From Agelaius tricolor (lineage: Eukaryota > Chordata > Aves > Passeriformes > Icteridae), in NCBI GenBank assembly GCA_023055355.1, contig JALJCS010000009.1:24019001-24083000 (forward strand): 64,000 nt of DNA, given 5' to 3'. The notes below the pieces were generated by a model that saw only the letters and a list, made by a program, of their open reading frames with translations, made no database searches and had not been told where the DNA came from. Made by a program: the position numbers and the translations under genes. This document shows positions 1 to 13,200 of this stretch, piece after piece (the stretch's first letter is position 1; each line of letters opens with the position of its first letter).

Positions 1-1736
1 AGGACCTTACTCTTGGTGGCCATGCTAACCATGGTGATGTGCTGCTTTTGGTAGCTGTTTAACACACTCGTCCCTCTCACCCAAGCAGTTAATAAAACTC
101 TGTAACTTACCTCAACCTTGTCTTAGCAACACAATAATTTGGTTTAAAAAGTGCATGTTGGACTCTGGGTGTTTGCTGGAGGAAGGCATGGAAGGTTTTT
201 CTTGCCTGAAGTTTTTCTTGCCCCATTGCTCTCTGGATTGAACAAATTCAATTCTGAGCCCACTGAAAAATGGCAGAAGCATGACTTAGTCTACAAGAAT
301 AGCTGCCTTCCTTGAAATTCTGCTTTGGCTGATTGCTTCCCACAGGACTGTTGGGTCCGAGTGCCTGAAGGAGTTTGGTTTCAGGGCTGGCACTTTCCCC
401 CAGAAGACTGAATTACAGGCTCTTGCTGATGCCGGAGCACTTGTGTCAGGGGGGATTCAGGAGTGAAATCTGTCTTGCTGTCCTGGTTTGGTGGCAGGTT
501 TGCTTATGGCATCTCAATCCCTCACAAGAAGGGATCACTTTTGATCACTGCACCAGAGGTTGGTTAGGAAAATGAGATTCCGGTCATTTCAATTTCTGTG
601 TGACCCTTCTTTTTGCTTGCCTGGCCTGGGAAAGTTCTCAGGTTTTATCTCTTATATTTCTTTCATCAGACAGCTGTTTGCAGGGCAATGGCATTAAATA
701 TCAAACCCAAGGACACACACATGCAGCCAAGCCATGTTCAGCTTCCCAGTGGCCCTCTGCCATGGCGGCTGACCAAGGAGACCCCTGGGCACAGAGTGAA
801 AGGGAGCCCCCGGGATATTTTGGTTCCGGCACTTGTTCGCATGCCAGTGTCTCCATTACACTCGGATGTTCTTCTTTGGCCCAGGGCAGCTTGACCCTTC
901 CTGCATTTCTTGTCTTTATTATTATTATTTATTATAATATACACTTACATACTATATAATGGTTTTCACTGAAATTGTTCTTGTCCTACACTTAGGGGGA
1001 AAAAGGTCTCTCTTTACACTGGCAAAACCAGAAGGAAAATGAAATGTTCTCTAAAATCAATCCAATAAACCCTCATGAGTTTTCTACATATACAATAAAA
1101 CCTTTCCTCTCTCACTGAGCTGTGCTGCAATGTCCTTCAGGGCCATTCAGCCCTACAGAGTCTAGCAGAACTGCTGAGACAGGATGTCCCTCGGGCACAG
1201 GATGAGCAGGCAAGCTTTTCAGGTGGCCCTTCCAATACTCAGGGTCTTCTTGGAGCAGGGCCTGTGGGGCTTTGCGATCTGGCAGCAGAATGGGTCAGCA
1301 GCCTCCCCCAGGGCTCCTTGCTGGCAAGTCAGGCTGACTGGGCATGCAAAAATATCCCCTTCTGTAGCATTTCTGAGGGATAGGGATGTCTGTGCTGCCC
1401 TGTTCATTTCAGCTCCATCCCTCAGATGTCGATAGGGAGCATCATCTGAAAGCAAGAGGGTGAATCGTAGCCATCCATGTGGCTGGGTTAAATGACGACA
1501 TGCTACTAATTGCATAGGAGAATGGGGGTTTTGCCTCCTTAGGGAGAGGAAACAGCAGCAGGTAAGGATTTATCCAGTCATTCAACCATGACAATCCGGC
1601 TCTCCAGCACCACCATCTCCAAGGGGAGTAGGATTCAAAGGGGCTGAGGCCATTCCCTGGAGTGAAGCACATTGCTCCAAGGTGGGTGACCCCGCCCAGG
1701 CAGTGGAACTTACTCCACTCACTCCCTGCCCCACAG
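1..1736 (+). other. POPDC2 intron or upstream sequence, no exon seen
   Basis: No reading frame here resembles the N-terminal membrane segments or the front half of the Popeye domain of POPDC2, so the earlier exons lie outside the window. The last bases form a normal acceptor: a pyrimidine-rich stretch followed by CCACAG at 1731-1736. Short ORFs on both strands look random. No repeat family was recognised. Confidence 0.6.
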
Positions 1737-2192
1737 GTCACGCTGACAGCCGAGACTGACTGCAGCTACATCACCTGGCCGAGGAAGAAGCTGTATCTCC
1801 TCCTGAGGAAGGACCGCTACATCGCCCGCCTCTTCTCCTCCCACCTGGGCTATGACATCTCGGAGAAGCTCTACTCCCTCAACGAGAAGCTCTTCGCCAA
1901 GTTTGGCCTTCGCTTCGACATCCGCCTGCCCAGCCTCTACCACGTCCTTGGGCCAGCCTCCTCGGAGGGCGAGTCAGAGGACTGTGAGGAGCTGCTGCCG
2001 GGCCCTGGCCAGGCCAGCGTCTCTGAGCCGCCGCCGCAGCCGCCGCCGCCACCGCCGGCCCCGCGCCCCCGGGCGTCCCGGCCCGACAGTGATCTGCTGG
2101 GTGAGGACTCCACCAGTCTTGTCTTGGAAGATTTTGCTGAGTTGCCGGGGTCTTTTATGGACTATGTGAGCGAAGGGGAGTATATGAAGTGA
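1737..2192 (+). CDS. POPDC2: POPDC2 (Popeye domain-containing protein 2), last coding exon, partial gene
   Basis: Popeye proteins are three-pass membrane proteins of heart and skeletal muscle that bind cAMP through a cytoplasmic Popeye domain and affect pacemaking and the TREK-1 channel (family knowledge). This exon encodes 151 residues and a TGA stop at 2190-2192. It opens in phase 0 after a CCACAG acceptor. The first ~70 residues are the end of the Popeye domain, with the family-typical stretches DISEKLYSLNEKLFAKFGLR and DIRLPSLYHVLGP. Then follow an acidic Ser/Glu run, a proline-rich run with two groups of three or more prolines (about residues 98-112 of the exon), and an acidic C-terminus ending in GEYMK. 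Upstream exons are outside the window. The gene points toward PLA1A tail to tail, as in human. POPDC1 and POPDC3 are less likely because of the neighbour and the proline-rich tail. Confidence 0.88.
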   Translation, partial: VTLTAETDCSYITWPRKKLYLLLRKDRYIARLFSSHLGYDISEKLYSLNEKLFAKFGLRFDIRLPSLYHVLGPASSEGESEDCEELLPGPGQASVSEPPPQPPPPPPAPRPRASRPDSDLLGEDSTSLVLEDFAELPGSFMDYVSEGEYMK

Positions 2193-5100
2193 GGGCACTC
2201 CTGGCACGGGCACACCTCACCCTGTGTGGGACCCTCGCGTAAGTACCCACTTGCAGAGCAAGTCTTTCCCGGGATGCATCTGCCTGGACAGAGCACTGGA
2301 TCCCCTTTGCCATGGGTTTGCACCTCTGCAGTGTATTTTGGCTCGCTGCCCCAAGGAATCCCAGAAGGTGGGCTCAAGCTATGTGGTTTTCCTAAGGAAA
2401 AGCAGCAGGGCAGAGGCTTGACTCCAGGCACCAGCTGTACTGTGGGGTAGAAGGGCCAGTAGCCTGAACATAGAAAGCTCTTCCCTGCCCAGTTCTCTCC
2501 CCATCCCTGAAGAGAGGCAGAAACACTGAAATGGTGTCCAGGCTGGCAGGTGGTACACCAGTGGTCACAGAGATCATGAGGTAGAGCTATGCCAGGAAAT
2601 ACTCTAGTATTGAGCTGAGCAAGAGCTCTGCAGGTGAGAAAGCCCACATCCCAGGAGATGCCAACAGTACTAGAAACAGCTCCAGGGTTTATAGCAGATT
2701 GGTAGCAAGGAATTGCTATAAACCCTGCAAGTGCTCAGTCTCAGCAGGGGGACAAAGCTGAGTCCTTCCTCTCCCTGCCCACTACAGCTCATCCCAGCAT
2801 TAGATCTGTCCTCCTTGTTTCTGCTGAGATTCACCTCTGCCAGATCAGTAAGATGTTGAAAATTCTGCCCTGTGTGGTATAGGTCTTTCCTCCAGTCACC
2901 CTAGGTGGACTGACAGGCTAAGCATTGTTTTAAGATGCCCCAAACTCTGCTTTGCAGTGAGTGGGAATGAGATGCTCTCTTCAAAAATGTCAGCTCCTTA
3001 CTCCACAAGGGAAAAGCATTCTTGTGCCTGGTGGCTGTTGGGGCAGGAGAACAATGCAGGCAAACAGAAATAGATGGGAGAGTGGCTTTTGCTTGAAATT
3101 CAAATCCAAGTGGCCCAGGGAGAAATTCCACCCTGAGCTACTTTTAGCTAGCCACTGCATGCCAGCTGCTACACACCAGCTGCAGACCCTAAAATGTGCA
3201 TTCCTGCTGCCGCCCACAGTAATCCAGCTGCCAGGCACCAAGCTTGGGACTGGGATTTCTGTCCTAGAAGTGACCCCTGCATGTGTCTCAGTTGGGTCTG
3301 CAGAGCAGGAAGGAAGTTGCAGGGCTGGGCTGCAGCTGGGTGGCTGCCTTCCATCAGGCAGCCTTGAACACAGAAACATTGCACCCTGCTCTTCTCTGTG
3401 CCTGCTTGGGTCTACTTCTACCTCTGCTGTGGACCCAGTGGCAGGGAGCATTGGCTCCCAGCATGAGCCCTGACAAGTCTGCATTATTCTTCATATTATC
3501 TGGGATATAAAGAAAGTGACCAGGGAAAGAATAAGTGTATTTGTTTGTGGCTGGATCAGATAAAGAGTTAGCAAGAGTTTTGATTAGGGTTTTGTTGTTG
3601 TGGTTGTTTGGTTTTGTGTAGTTGGTTGTTGTTTTCTTTTTTTAAGGAGGCAGAGAGAGGAAAAAAAATCCACATTTGTTCTAGGAATGTGAAGCCCCTG
3701 GTTTTGCTGGTAGGCTGCTGGAGATATGAATTTGCAGCTTTTTCAGTCCTTACTTGGAGAGGCAGGAACACTGAATCACTTGTGAGACATCCATCGTCCT
3801 AGCTGTCAGAGTGTCTGCGAAAATGTGCAATCACAAGTGCATGCAAGAAGTGTTGTGAACACAGCAAAGTCACTTTGCCTGTGCTTTGATTCTATTTTGC
3901 CTTCTCAGAAGGAGGATATCCATTCTCAGATCACTGGTAGAATTCTCCTGGTTGATCAAGCTCAATAAAACCAGAATTTCAAATGCAATAATAAAGGAAG
4001 AAGGCAAGTAACTTGTAGCTTTTTTGGAAAATTTCCACCCATTTTTGGCAGTGAGGCAATACTGTGAACATACACACAAGGGTGTGTGTGTGTGTTGGGC
4101 AAAACTTTGCTACACAGAAAAAAGATGTTTTTTCTTTCACACAGTCCTCCTGTGAGCTGGAAGCTCTTGTCTTTCTAGATCTTGTGACAGAGACAAGAGT
4201 GCTGCTATTGGCAGCAGAGGCCTGCAATAAAAGCCAGATGTTTAGAGGCTTGTATTTGAGGTGGGAGAGGAAGATGATCTTCCATGTCCGTCAGTCTGGA
4301 GACAGTAGACAGTGTGGTATTTTAATTTTTAAGGTAATTAGACAAGGAATCAAAAACTCTGTTTATTGTGCTCATAGTGGTGGAATGAGAACTTCCCTGT
4401 TACCTTACTTGGCACTTGTGTGTCCTAACCACATCACATCCCAGCACATCCCATCACATCCCAGTGGCACAGCAGCAGTTGTCACATCTGGACAATATTC
4501 CACAGTAACTTGAGTGCCTCACCACAAAAACTAGTGATACAGAGGGCCTGCAGGTTCTCCCTCTGTCCAAACACTTGTCACAGCTCAGCAAATAATCCAA
4601 GCAGGTCTGCCATGGCTCAGGTGAAGCACTTTCCTAACTTTTTCATACATCTGTAATAAACAGGGAAATCCCCTGAAGTGTCATTCTTCAAAGTAAGTCC
4701 CTGAGGGGAGAGCTCCCCTGGGGCTTTCCCCTGGTCTGTGCTCTCATTTCCTTTCCCAGTAACTCCCTACATGGGTAATCACCTTGCAGCTCTCTAGATT
4801 CTCTGTGCTGAAGTGCTTCTGTGGGTGACGTTCCTTTTCCTTTTCTGTCACTACAGCAGCCACCTTGCAACACTGCAGTTCAGGAGGGCAATTCTTGAAT
4901 GCCCAAAGTGCTACAAAGGTCATACACAAGAAAATATTCATGGAACATATTTTGGCCTACTATTCGTGTCATCTGGTTCCTTGAAAGTGTTTCTAGTCTG
5001 CTTATGAGTAAGATGGACTGTGATATCCCAATGATGAGCACATTCATTCTCTAAGGAGGATGCTGCCTGTTCGAAGGAGGCAGGTTCAAAGGTTCTGTTC

Positions 5101-5635
5101 ACTACTTGCTTTAACAGTATAGTATAGCTCAGTGCTCCAGGGGAAGCTAAACTTTATTCCTTGCCAGGAAATTTAAACAATCAAGAGTCACCTGCTTTTT
5201 CTCCTGCTCATACTGCATTTGTTCTAGTTTGTTGTTATCAAGTGCTTGCAGGATGTGTAGCTGTTGCTACCTGTTTTTTACAGTTACATCTTGGGGCTGC
5301 CTTTCTGTTTGGTGGGTGAGATGGGTGGATGGATGCTTGATGGTCTGCAACTTGGTGTCTAAGTTAGTAGTTAATGTTTTGTACCTGCTTTGAGAGCAAA
5401 AGCAAAGTAGTTGTGGGCTTTGTTTAACCAATATCACAGAAGCTTTGTGGAAGGGTTTGTTTTTGCCATCTCAGAATGGGTGCATAACCCTGTTTCCTGA
5501 TTTATCAGTTGTTGAGGAATTACATAGTTTTGCAGTTTTGCAATGTCATAGGAGAGGAGGGGAGAAAAACAGGTAATGGTGGGCTCCATGAGGGTTGTGT
5601 CTTGGAAAAGTTTGTAAGTATGGTAGTAATGGTGT

Positions 5636-5697
5636 GCTCTCTTTCTCTCTCTCCCTCTCTCTCCCTCCCCCCTCTGTTCCCTTTTCCTCTCTCCTCT
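5636..5697. repeat. CT-rich polypyrimidine tract
   Basis: An almost pure C/T stretch of about 60 bases made of CTCTCT and CCCTCT units. It is simple sequence between POPDC2 and PLA1A. The small ORFs of Ser/Leu or Arg/Glu repeats across it are artefacts. Confidence 0.8.
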
Positions 5698-6170
5698 ACT
5701 GCATTCCTTCTGCAGCCTCTGAAAACCATCTCCAGAGCTCTCACCCTCTCTGCAAAGGACGAGCCCCTCTGGCTCCCACCCAGACCCCTGAACTCTAGGG
5801 AACAACAGGCTGCTTTCATCCCGAAGCCCCTCCAAGGGAGCAGATGCTCACACAGGTTTTTGACCAGAGACACTCTTTAGCATGCAGAGACGTCTGCCAG
5901 CAAATATCTACACTCAGGAGCACATGAAGCACATGCTTAGGACTGCAGTGTGACACTCCAGCACCTCCTACCCCATGGCTGTTCACCAGAGCTGCCTTCC
6001 CCAGTGTGCTTCCATGGTCTGTTTTCTAGTCCTGCCTCTCTGAGGTTGTCAGCAGCTCTGTCACCAAAGTGTACCAAAATCCTGCAAGCAATTCCAGCCT
6101 GCTTGCAGAATCTGTGTTCCTTTTGATTCAATGATTCCCATTAAAGGCAGAGATGAAACTACTGGTGTTT

Positions 6171-6246
6171 GAGGATTTGAAGAGGGAGAAAACAGCTGAA
6201 GGGAGGGAGGGAGGATTTGAAGAGGGAGATCACTTGAGGTGATCTC
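6171..6246. repeat. 19-bp direct repeat followed by an 8-bp inverted repeat
   Basis: The 19-base string starting GAGGATTTGAAG occurs at 6171-6189 and again exactly at 6211-6229. The second copy runs into an inverted repeat with arms GAGATCAC (6226-6233) and GTGATCTC (6239-6246) around a 5-base loop. Function unknown; possibly a local duplication. Confidence 0.7.
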
Positions 6247-9200
6247 AAAGCACAGAGTGGATAGGGCAAGGGGAAATGGGCCTGACAGCTTTGGTAAAGG
6301 GCTTGCAGTGGAGAGTTTGATGATATGCATCTCGCTGGGCATCCACTCTAGTAAGACCAGAAATTACTTTTCCAGGAGTTAGGATTTCTCATTTATGACA
6401 AGCACAACTTCTCAAAGAAGCTGGTGAAAAAACACTTCTGATTGGTTGTTTGCATTGATTCTTGAAATAAAAAAGAGAAGGAATTGAGATTGGGAACAGG
6501 CGTAGGAAAGAACCTTTTTTTTTTGTCTGCTCAAGGTGGGTGTGACCTCAGGGTGCACAAACATCAAATGAAGAAAGTAATGGATACAAAACATCTGTGA
6601 AGAGAGCAGCCATTGGTAGGAAGGACAATGCCTTAATGGAAGCAGTCCAGAAATGGAAGGCCTCTTCCAAGTTCAGCTGCAACAGGATTTGTCTCATGAG
6701 CCATTCCCCAGCCTTTTCTTCAGTCAGGGAATTGGAAGTACCTGTGGAAGAATCCTGTGTCTCACAGAGCCTGGTGCAATCAAGTTGAGCACTGGGAGTA
6801 GGAGCCTCTCCAGGGCAGGTATTCAGGGAAGGAGCAAGGAATGTTGGTCCTTCCCTCAGCACAGGGAAGAGTGTCCTTCAGTGCCTCTTGGCCCAGCCAT
6901 GCTGGGGCACAGCCATTCTGCCTGTGGGGCTGGCTTTGTGCAAGCCCTGGGCTGGTGGAGGCAGCCCCAACTGCCCTGCCCTGCTCACACAGGGGCTGTG
7001 GCCCAGCCTCTGGTTTGGCCTGTCCCACAAGTCTCAGCTGGGCAAAACCTGTGCCCTTGGGATCTGGCACTCTTGCCAAGGGCCTCTGGAATGGTGGGTA
7101 TGTGGGATCTGTGATGTACACAGCTCCTTGCACTGCTCACCTTTGCTGCCACACCAGGGCAGGAGAATGGGGCTGCCCCAGGCCTGGGAATCATCCTGCT
7201 CATGGCTGTTACCATGCTCTGTCAATACATTGGTGATTCAGCCTGACTCCACTGCCTTTCACAGCTCAGAAATGTCTGCAGCAGATTGACATGGGAGCTG
7301 CAGGGGTCTCTTCTGCAAAGGAGCTGAAATGTGCAGTGGAACTGGGTGCATCTGTTGAGGTGCTTTATGCAACTGCCTGAAGCAGTGGACCAGGCTGGGC
7401 TGAATTACACACTGCCCTTCACAGGTGTCTGCTGAGCTTATATTCCAGTCTTCAACAAGAAGATCCCAGGAAACTCTTCAATCATGGTGCCAACTAACCT
7501 GGATCTCCCTCAGGTTGTCAGAGTCCAGCTCTATCCCCCTCCCAAGTGTGTGTTGGAGATGGTGTTTGTTAGCTCTCCTTCCCAACAGTCATAAGGCAGG
7601 GCCCAAAATCTTGGATGTAAACTGAATGCAGGAGCTAATCCTGCTGTGACACTGTCTAGTGGAGCAGGAGTGACAGCTCATGGCAAATGACTTGAGATAA
7701 TTCTTCAATGCTTTTAGCATGTCCCTCACCCCTGATCATGGAATTCCTGGTGTACTTTTCTATCTCTCAGTGAAGCCAGTACAGGGAACCAGAGAAAATG
7801 GTCAACAGAAGATGTGATTTGTAGGCAAAAATGATGAAAGACTTGTCATCTCTTTAATTTGTATACGTATCGTGGTGTGGAAAAGGTGTGGCTGTGTTGT
7901 TTCTGTGGTCATGCATCCCTCTGTAATCTTTCACCAATTATTTCCAGACTTCAACTACTTTTTCAGGTCTGAACGGCTGTGCTGAGCTCCTGGGATTCAT
8001 TTGTGGTAGGTGGCCCTGTTGCTACAGTGCTCCATTCTCCTACTACCTTCTATTCTGGGCAGATGGTGAAAGGAGTGCAAAATTGGATGTGAGAGCTCTG
8101 TGCTGCTCCTGGTGCCTGCTTCACTTCATGTGAGCTTCAGAGAGATTTATGTGCTGTGAAATCAATAGGGTCTCCTTCTGAAAGCATCTTGTAGGTGAGA
8201 CTAGTGAGTTTCCCTTTGGAGCTCTGGCTAAGAATGACTCCTTCATGTGCCAAACTTGGACCACACAGTTTCCTCTTGGTGAGGAAAAATAACAGCTCTC
8301 ACCTTTAATATGAAGATTACAGAACAGTTTATATATAAACCACTAATGAATTATACTAATAGTCCCACTATAAAAAGAATTATATTATCCACTCCTTCTT
8401 TCATACAGATTCAAGCCTCAAGATTAAATTACTTTCCTGTCTTACTTTGAGAGCTGGGTACAGGACCTGTGAGACAAAAGTGTCAATCCAGTCTTTTAAC
8501 TGGAAGATTTTGCTTCAACCAGTTCACCTTGTATTTGTCAATCTGCCATGTACTTCTTTTCCTTGACATCTTGTCCCTAATGCAGGGAGTAAAAAACCCA
8601 TCCAGTTTTATGGTGAAAGGATCATCTGGGAGAAGAGAGCAGCAATAGGTTTAGGACTCCTTTCTGGTTCTGTGTGTCCTGAAGGCAGAGCTAGGCACAA
8701 GCAGTAGGCAGGTCATAGGAGATGTCTGTTTTGCTGGGGAGGGTGAGGCCCCAGGGCAGACATGACATTGTCCTGCTGTGGGAAGAGCACAGAGAGGTCA
8801 GGCTGGCCATTGGCAGGTGCAGGTTCCTATCCTAACACAGAAGCAAGCAAAGTGCTGGACTCTGAACTGCTTTTCAAAGGATAGGGAATGGGGTGCTATG
8901 CTCTGGCTGGGATGAAGTGGCAGGAAGGATGTGCATGGACTTGTGTCCTTCACCTTTCCCTTGAACTGAGCAGCACCACTGCTGCTCTGAGTGTTCCCAG
9001 CGTAGTGACAGAAGCACAGTTGTGAGCCTGTGCAACTCTACAGATTTCTATCTGTACCAAAGCCAAGTCCAGTGCTTCCAGGAGTGCAGGTTAGCACCTC
9101 TTTCAGGTAATGTCCCTTGCTGTCCCATTCATAAGGGATAAAAACACATCCATCCCAACTCTGGAGTGCAAAACATGCTAGTAAGGAATAGTCCTTATAC

Positions 9201-9265
9201 TCAAGGGAGTACCTGGTATTTATATAGGATTGCCTTTTTTCTTCCCCTGTCTGAGACTACTGGAT

Positions 9266-9266
<1 letters not shown>

Positions 9267-9301
<35 letters not shown>
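9267..9301. repeat. (TAGA)n microsatellite
   Basis: Eight perfect TAGA units plus TAG. It is a tetranucleotide array of the type used as a polymorphic marker. Confidence 0.95.
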
Positions 9302-10082
9302 TAGAACTTCAGCCTCCTTATTGTCCATCAAAACAGAATTTGAACCTACTTTGAAGTATCCACTAGCTTGCTTCAGCCTTGAGCCAGCATTTCAGAAACA
9401 ATGTGGATGGACAATTGAATGTGTCAGTATAAACCCAGCTGTTTTGTCCTGCCTGCAAGAACTTTGGATCTGCAAAACTCCTGTCAAGAATGTTGCATTA
9501 TGGAGAAGACAATTATCTCTCTCAGGATGAGAAAGACTTGGCTGCTTTTACTCTGGGAGAGGTAACTATGGCTGAAGGTATATACTCTACCATGTCTGAC
9601 CTAGAAAATGCCAAAATGGTTGTCTATAGCCTTAGAGCTTTATAAACCTTGCTGTATAAGACACAGAAATATATTATTGGTCTTCTGTTGTCTCATCCTG
9701 AAAAATGTTTGCCTGTCATGTTTTAGATGGGGGCCCATTGTTGACAGGGGAAGATGGAGAGGGCAAACAAGGACAAAAGAATAAATTCTAGTTAGTACAA
9801 GCTCTTGCCATGGTTTGTGACTTAAGTATCTTCAAGGTGATGTGAGTTGCAGCCCTATTCCTTCCATGGCACAACACTTTTATCCTGGGGAAAGAATTTT
9901 GAAAAACTCCCAGACAACTACCTTTGTAGCTTTTCTCTTTCACAAGTACAAAATGAGTTACATGGGGACACAGAGGTGATGCAAAAGACCTCTTTAAGAG
10001 TTTCCCTAAACAGGAGGAAAAATGCAAAACAAACCACAGGCTGCATCCATAGGCATCCCTGTATGACATTCCTGAGGCTTAC

Positions 10083-10247
10083 CTGCTATTGAGAGGCAGT
10101 GGTGCTACACAGAACTTGCCAACAATGAATGGCTCATCCTTGCTCCAAAAATGATTCCTGGGGATATACTTGAGGGTCACAGTGTTTATCTGGCAGAGGG
10201 GAACTCGGTGGGCCAGCAGCCGTTTGCCTGTCTCCTGGTCCTTGGGT
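10083..10247 (-). CDS. PLA1A: PLA1A exon 10
   Basis: Acceptor TTGCAG just before 10247; donor GTAAGC after 10083. It encodes residues 378-432, including the stretch [13 protein letters not shown] and the conserved [11 protein letters not shown] near the end. It starts and ends in phase 2, so one more exon must follow on the - strand below 10081. It belongs to the C-terminal lipase domain. Confidence 0.9.
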
Positions 10248-13200
10248 CTGCAAGGCAGGATGAGAGATGTGAGGGATGTGTTCAGCCAGCCTGCAGATAC
10301 AGTCCATGTGCACATCCATGGAAACACTGGAGGAATCTGTGGTGTTGTTGTGAAGCCCTCATATAACAAAATGGAGTGAGAAGACTCGTCTGTCAAAATA
10401 AGGCATTGCATGAGCGTTTTACAGGCTGTCTCTCCATGTTTTATCTCTGTATTCAGGAATATTGCTGTATAAATAGCTTTCCTTCCATCACCAACTCTTC
10501 TTACTGTTGCATACTGATTGAAACACTGCTCAGCTTGCCACAGAGAGGTAAGTAGCAGATAAGTCAACATCTGTGGAATGGTGAATGGCATGGATAGGGA
10601 TCAGTGGGGATCAGTACACAAACTGGGGTCCTCAAAGAAAGCTAAGAGGTGTGAGGCTCAATAAGAATGCCCACTGGACAGAGTACCACTCCTTTCCAGC
10701 TGTTATAATCCTTGCTTTGGGATGTTGTGAATGCCAGGAAGTTCATATGGCTGTGCAAGTCAAGGGAGGGGGACTGGACAGGTTTGTGGAATACAAAAGC
10801 TAGTAAGGATAATGATCTCTGGCTCTGAAAGTCCCTGAGATGTAACTAGACACAGAGAAACTCTTTGGGGAAGTATTGCTACATGCTTTCAAAGAGATAT
10901 TTTTTATACTCTTCTGTAGCTACTTGCTTTTGGTCATGTTGAAGGTGGGATGCTTGGATAGAGGGACCTTTGTCCATTCCTATGCTCTTACCCAGGCAAT
11001 GTGAACTGAGAAATGACAGAGGTTTGTTAATGAGCCAATGACCAGAGCCCAGTGAGTTGTGTGCCACAGATCTGTGCTGCCCAGGTATTCTAAGTCCTTT
11101 CTATGGAGTCCATCCAGGGGGCCTTGCACTTGATCTATTTGGCACCTCCTAGACCATGGAGATCATTGATTTCCTTGTACTCATGAAGAATGACGTGTGC
11201 AGCTGGCTTGGCACAGTCCCAGAACCACCTGGGTGACTGTCTGATCAGAAACATGATGGCAGGGAAAGGGGAGAGGTGACAAAAGGGTCAGGAAGAGCCT
11301 ACAATTCTGCTAACAAAGGCTAAACTCTCAGGCATGGGCTGACAGCTGCACTCACAGCAGCCAACCCACAGCAGCACACCCAGTCCCTCCCTTAGACTGC
11401 AGAAGTAGTTGCTGGGTTCTGTGTGTCTGTGTCTGGCTTGAAGCTGCTAAAAATAAGAAACATGGCAAAATTGTGGTTATAAAAGTGAATAATGGATAAC
11501 AAATGGGGGCCATCTCTCTATGGCATGTTGTCCATGGACAGAGGAATGCAGTACAGTTAACCATGCTGGAAGAGCCACTCCTGGGACTGACACTTGGTCC
11601 AATCCTGCACAACGTTTGGATGGATTTATGAGACTTGGCTGGCTTCAGAGATATGTTTTCTTGGATATGGGGGATGATGTCATGTGATGTGTAAGCACAC
11701 AGCAGTGGAGCTGGGATGTGTCCTGTGTAACAAACTCCTCACTCATCAGGCCCATCCATGTCAGCTATTGAAGCTTGGGGACATGTCTCTTGGGCCATTC
11801 TGAGTAACATGTGGGGAGAAGTAAGATTGGAATGGATATTTGGGAGAGGAGATGAGAAGGGCAGTTTGAGGCAAGACACAACCATTTGAGTCCTTTAGCT
11901 GAACACTCCCAAGTCCCTCTGCACTTCTGGGAAACTGCAGCATGATATACATGACAGATCATCTGAGATAAGTCACTGATCGATCAGTGTCTCAACTGTG
12001 ATGTGAGGATCTATGTTTAGATGCCCATTTGATACTCTGAGCTTGACTGCACTGGAAGGCTGAGCTTTGCCTACAGCAGGGAAATTTGCCCTTTGCTACT
12101 AGTGGTAAATAAAATGGGTATCTTCAATTTTATACTCTCAAATCTGTAGGTTTATAGCTGTAAGCAAATTTTTCAGTTTAGCCTTGTGCTTCTAAGAAAG
12201 GCATTTAAGAGAAACACAGCTGCTGCTCCCCCCCGCAGGGCATCTCTGGCTCGGTTACCCTGCTCTAACTCCACTGTCTCATTAAACCGGAGGGTACAGC
12301 AAAGCCTCGGGATTGCCTGCCTGGCTCACTTCCTTTCCCTCCAGCGCTCACATGCCTCCTGCTGGACTCCCACCAAACCTAGTGTCCGACAGCTGCCAGT
12401 GGGAGCGCCGCACGGGTCCTGCTCTGACCTGGGCACTACTATTTCTTCCTTCCTGCATCTGTGGAAAAGGCAGATTTGGCTTCCAAACCAGGAGGAGTTG
12501 AGCAGACTGAGCTCCACCAGGCTGGAGTACAAACCCAAATTCTAGTGCTTGGCTGGAAATCTGTGACCAAGCATCTGCGTCACTCTGGAAAGTACCCTGG
12601 AGTGTGGCTTCCCCTTCCCCATTTCTCCCCCTGCCTCCTGGTGCCCACGACTGAATCAGCAACACAGTTAGCTCCAGGTCACAATATTTTGGCTTAGCAG
12701 TAAGGACTGTGTGGGAGCCAGCACTGGAACCCCTGTGATGCCAGGAGAGCTGGCTGGGACTCTTTATCAGGCTGCTGTCCTGCTTCCTGAGGCAGCCAGC
12801 AGCATGTCCTAGCTGCATTGTGGTTCCCAGAGCAATGGGCAAGGAGTAGGAAGAAGTGAGGAAGACTCTGGGGAACTTGTTGTGGTGGGGAGATCCCCTG
12901 GTGGCAAGAGCTGTGGAAGCTGTGGAGTCTGATCTTTTAATTCAGACACAATCTGGTGGAGGGTGGTGTTTTCAAGAGGCATCTTTCTGTCTACAGAGTG
13001 GATCTTGGTCCCCTGCCCCTTGCTTTTGTCTGCAATGGGAGTGAGAGCATTCCTCCCTTACTGCAGAGGCAACAAGTCCTGACACATTTCTGACTATGCT
13101 GAGGTGCACTTGTCTCCTCTTTGCAACTGCTACCCTCTTGGGCATCAAGAGAAATGACTAAGCCACACAGTCCATCCCTCTGGAGCCTCTGGTGGATTTG

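Larger units (their letters stand above)
2193..10082. other. POPDC2 3' flank and probable PLA1A last intron and 3' end; no coding exon recognised
   Basis: The first part should be POPDC2 3' UTR; one AATAAA on the + strand is at 3964-3969, but its use is unproven. The final PLA1A exon (about 25 codons in human) should lie here on the - strand, yet no convincing match was found. The visible content is simple sequence (CT tract near 5640, TAGA array at 9267) and a short direct and inverted repeat at 6171-6246. The other ORFs show no domain or family feature. Confidence 0.5.

Noticed and set aside
1852..2213. Arg/Ser-rich frames on both strands over the POPDC2 exon
   Set aside because: They are out-of-frame shadows of the proline-rich coding sequence.
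4585..4650. Short - strand frame as the last PLA1A exon (acceptor-like TTAG, then about 16 codons)
   Set aside because: The polypyrimidine tract is poor, and the match to the known C-terminus is only a few scattered residues.
9080..9125. - strand frame with LPE in phase 2 as an alternative last PLA1A exon
   Set aside because: Only three residues agree with the expected CLPEP motif, and the rest does not fit.
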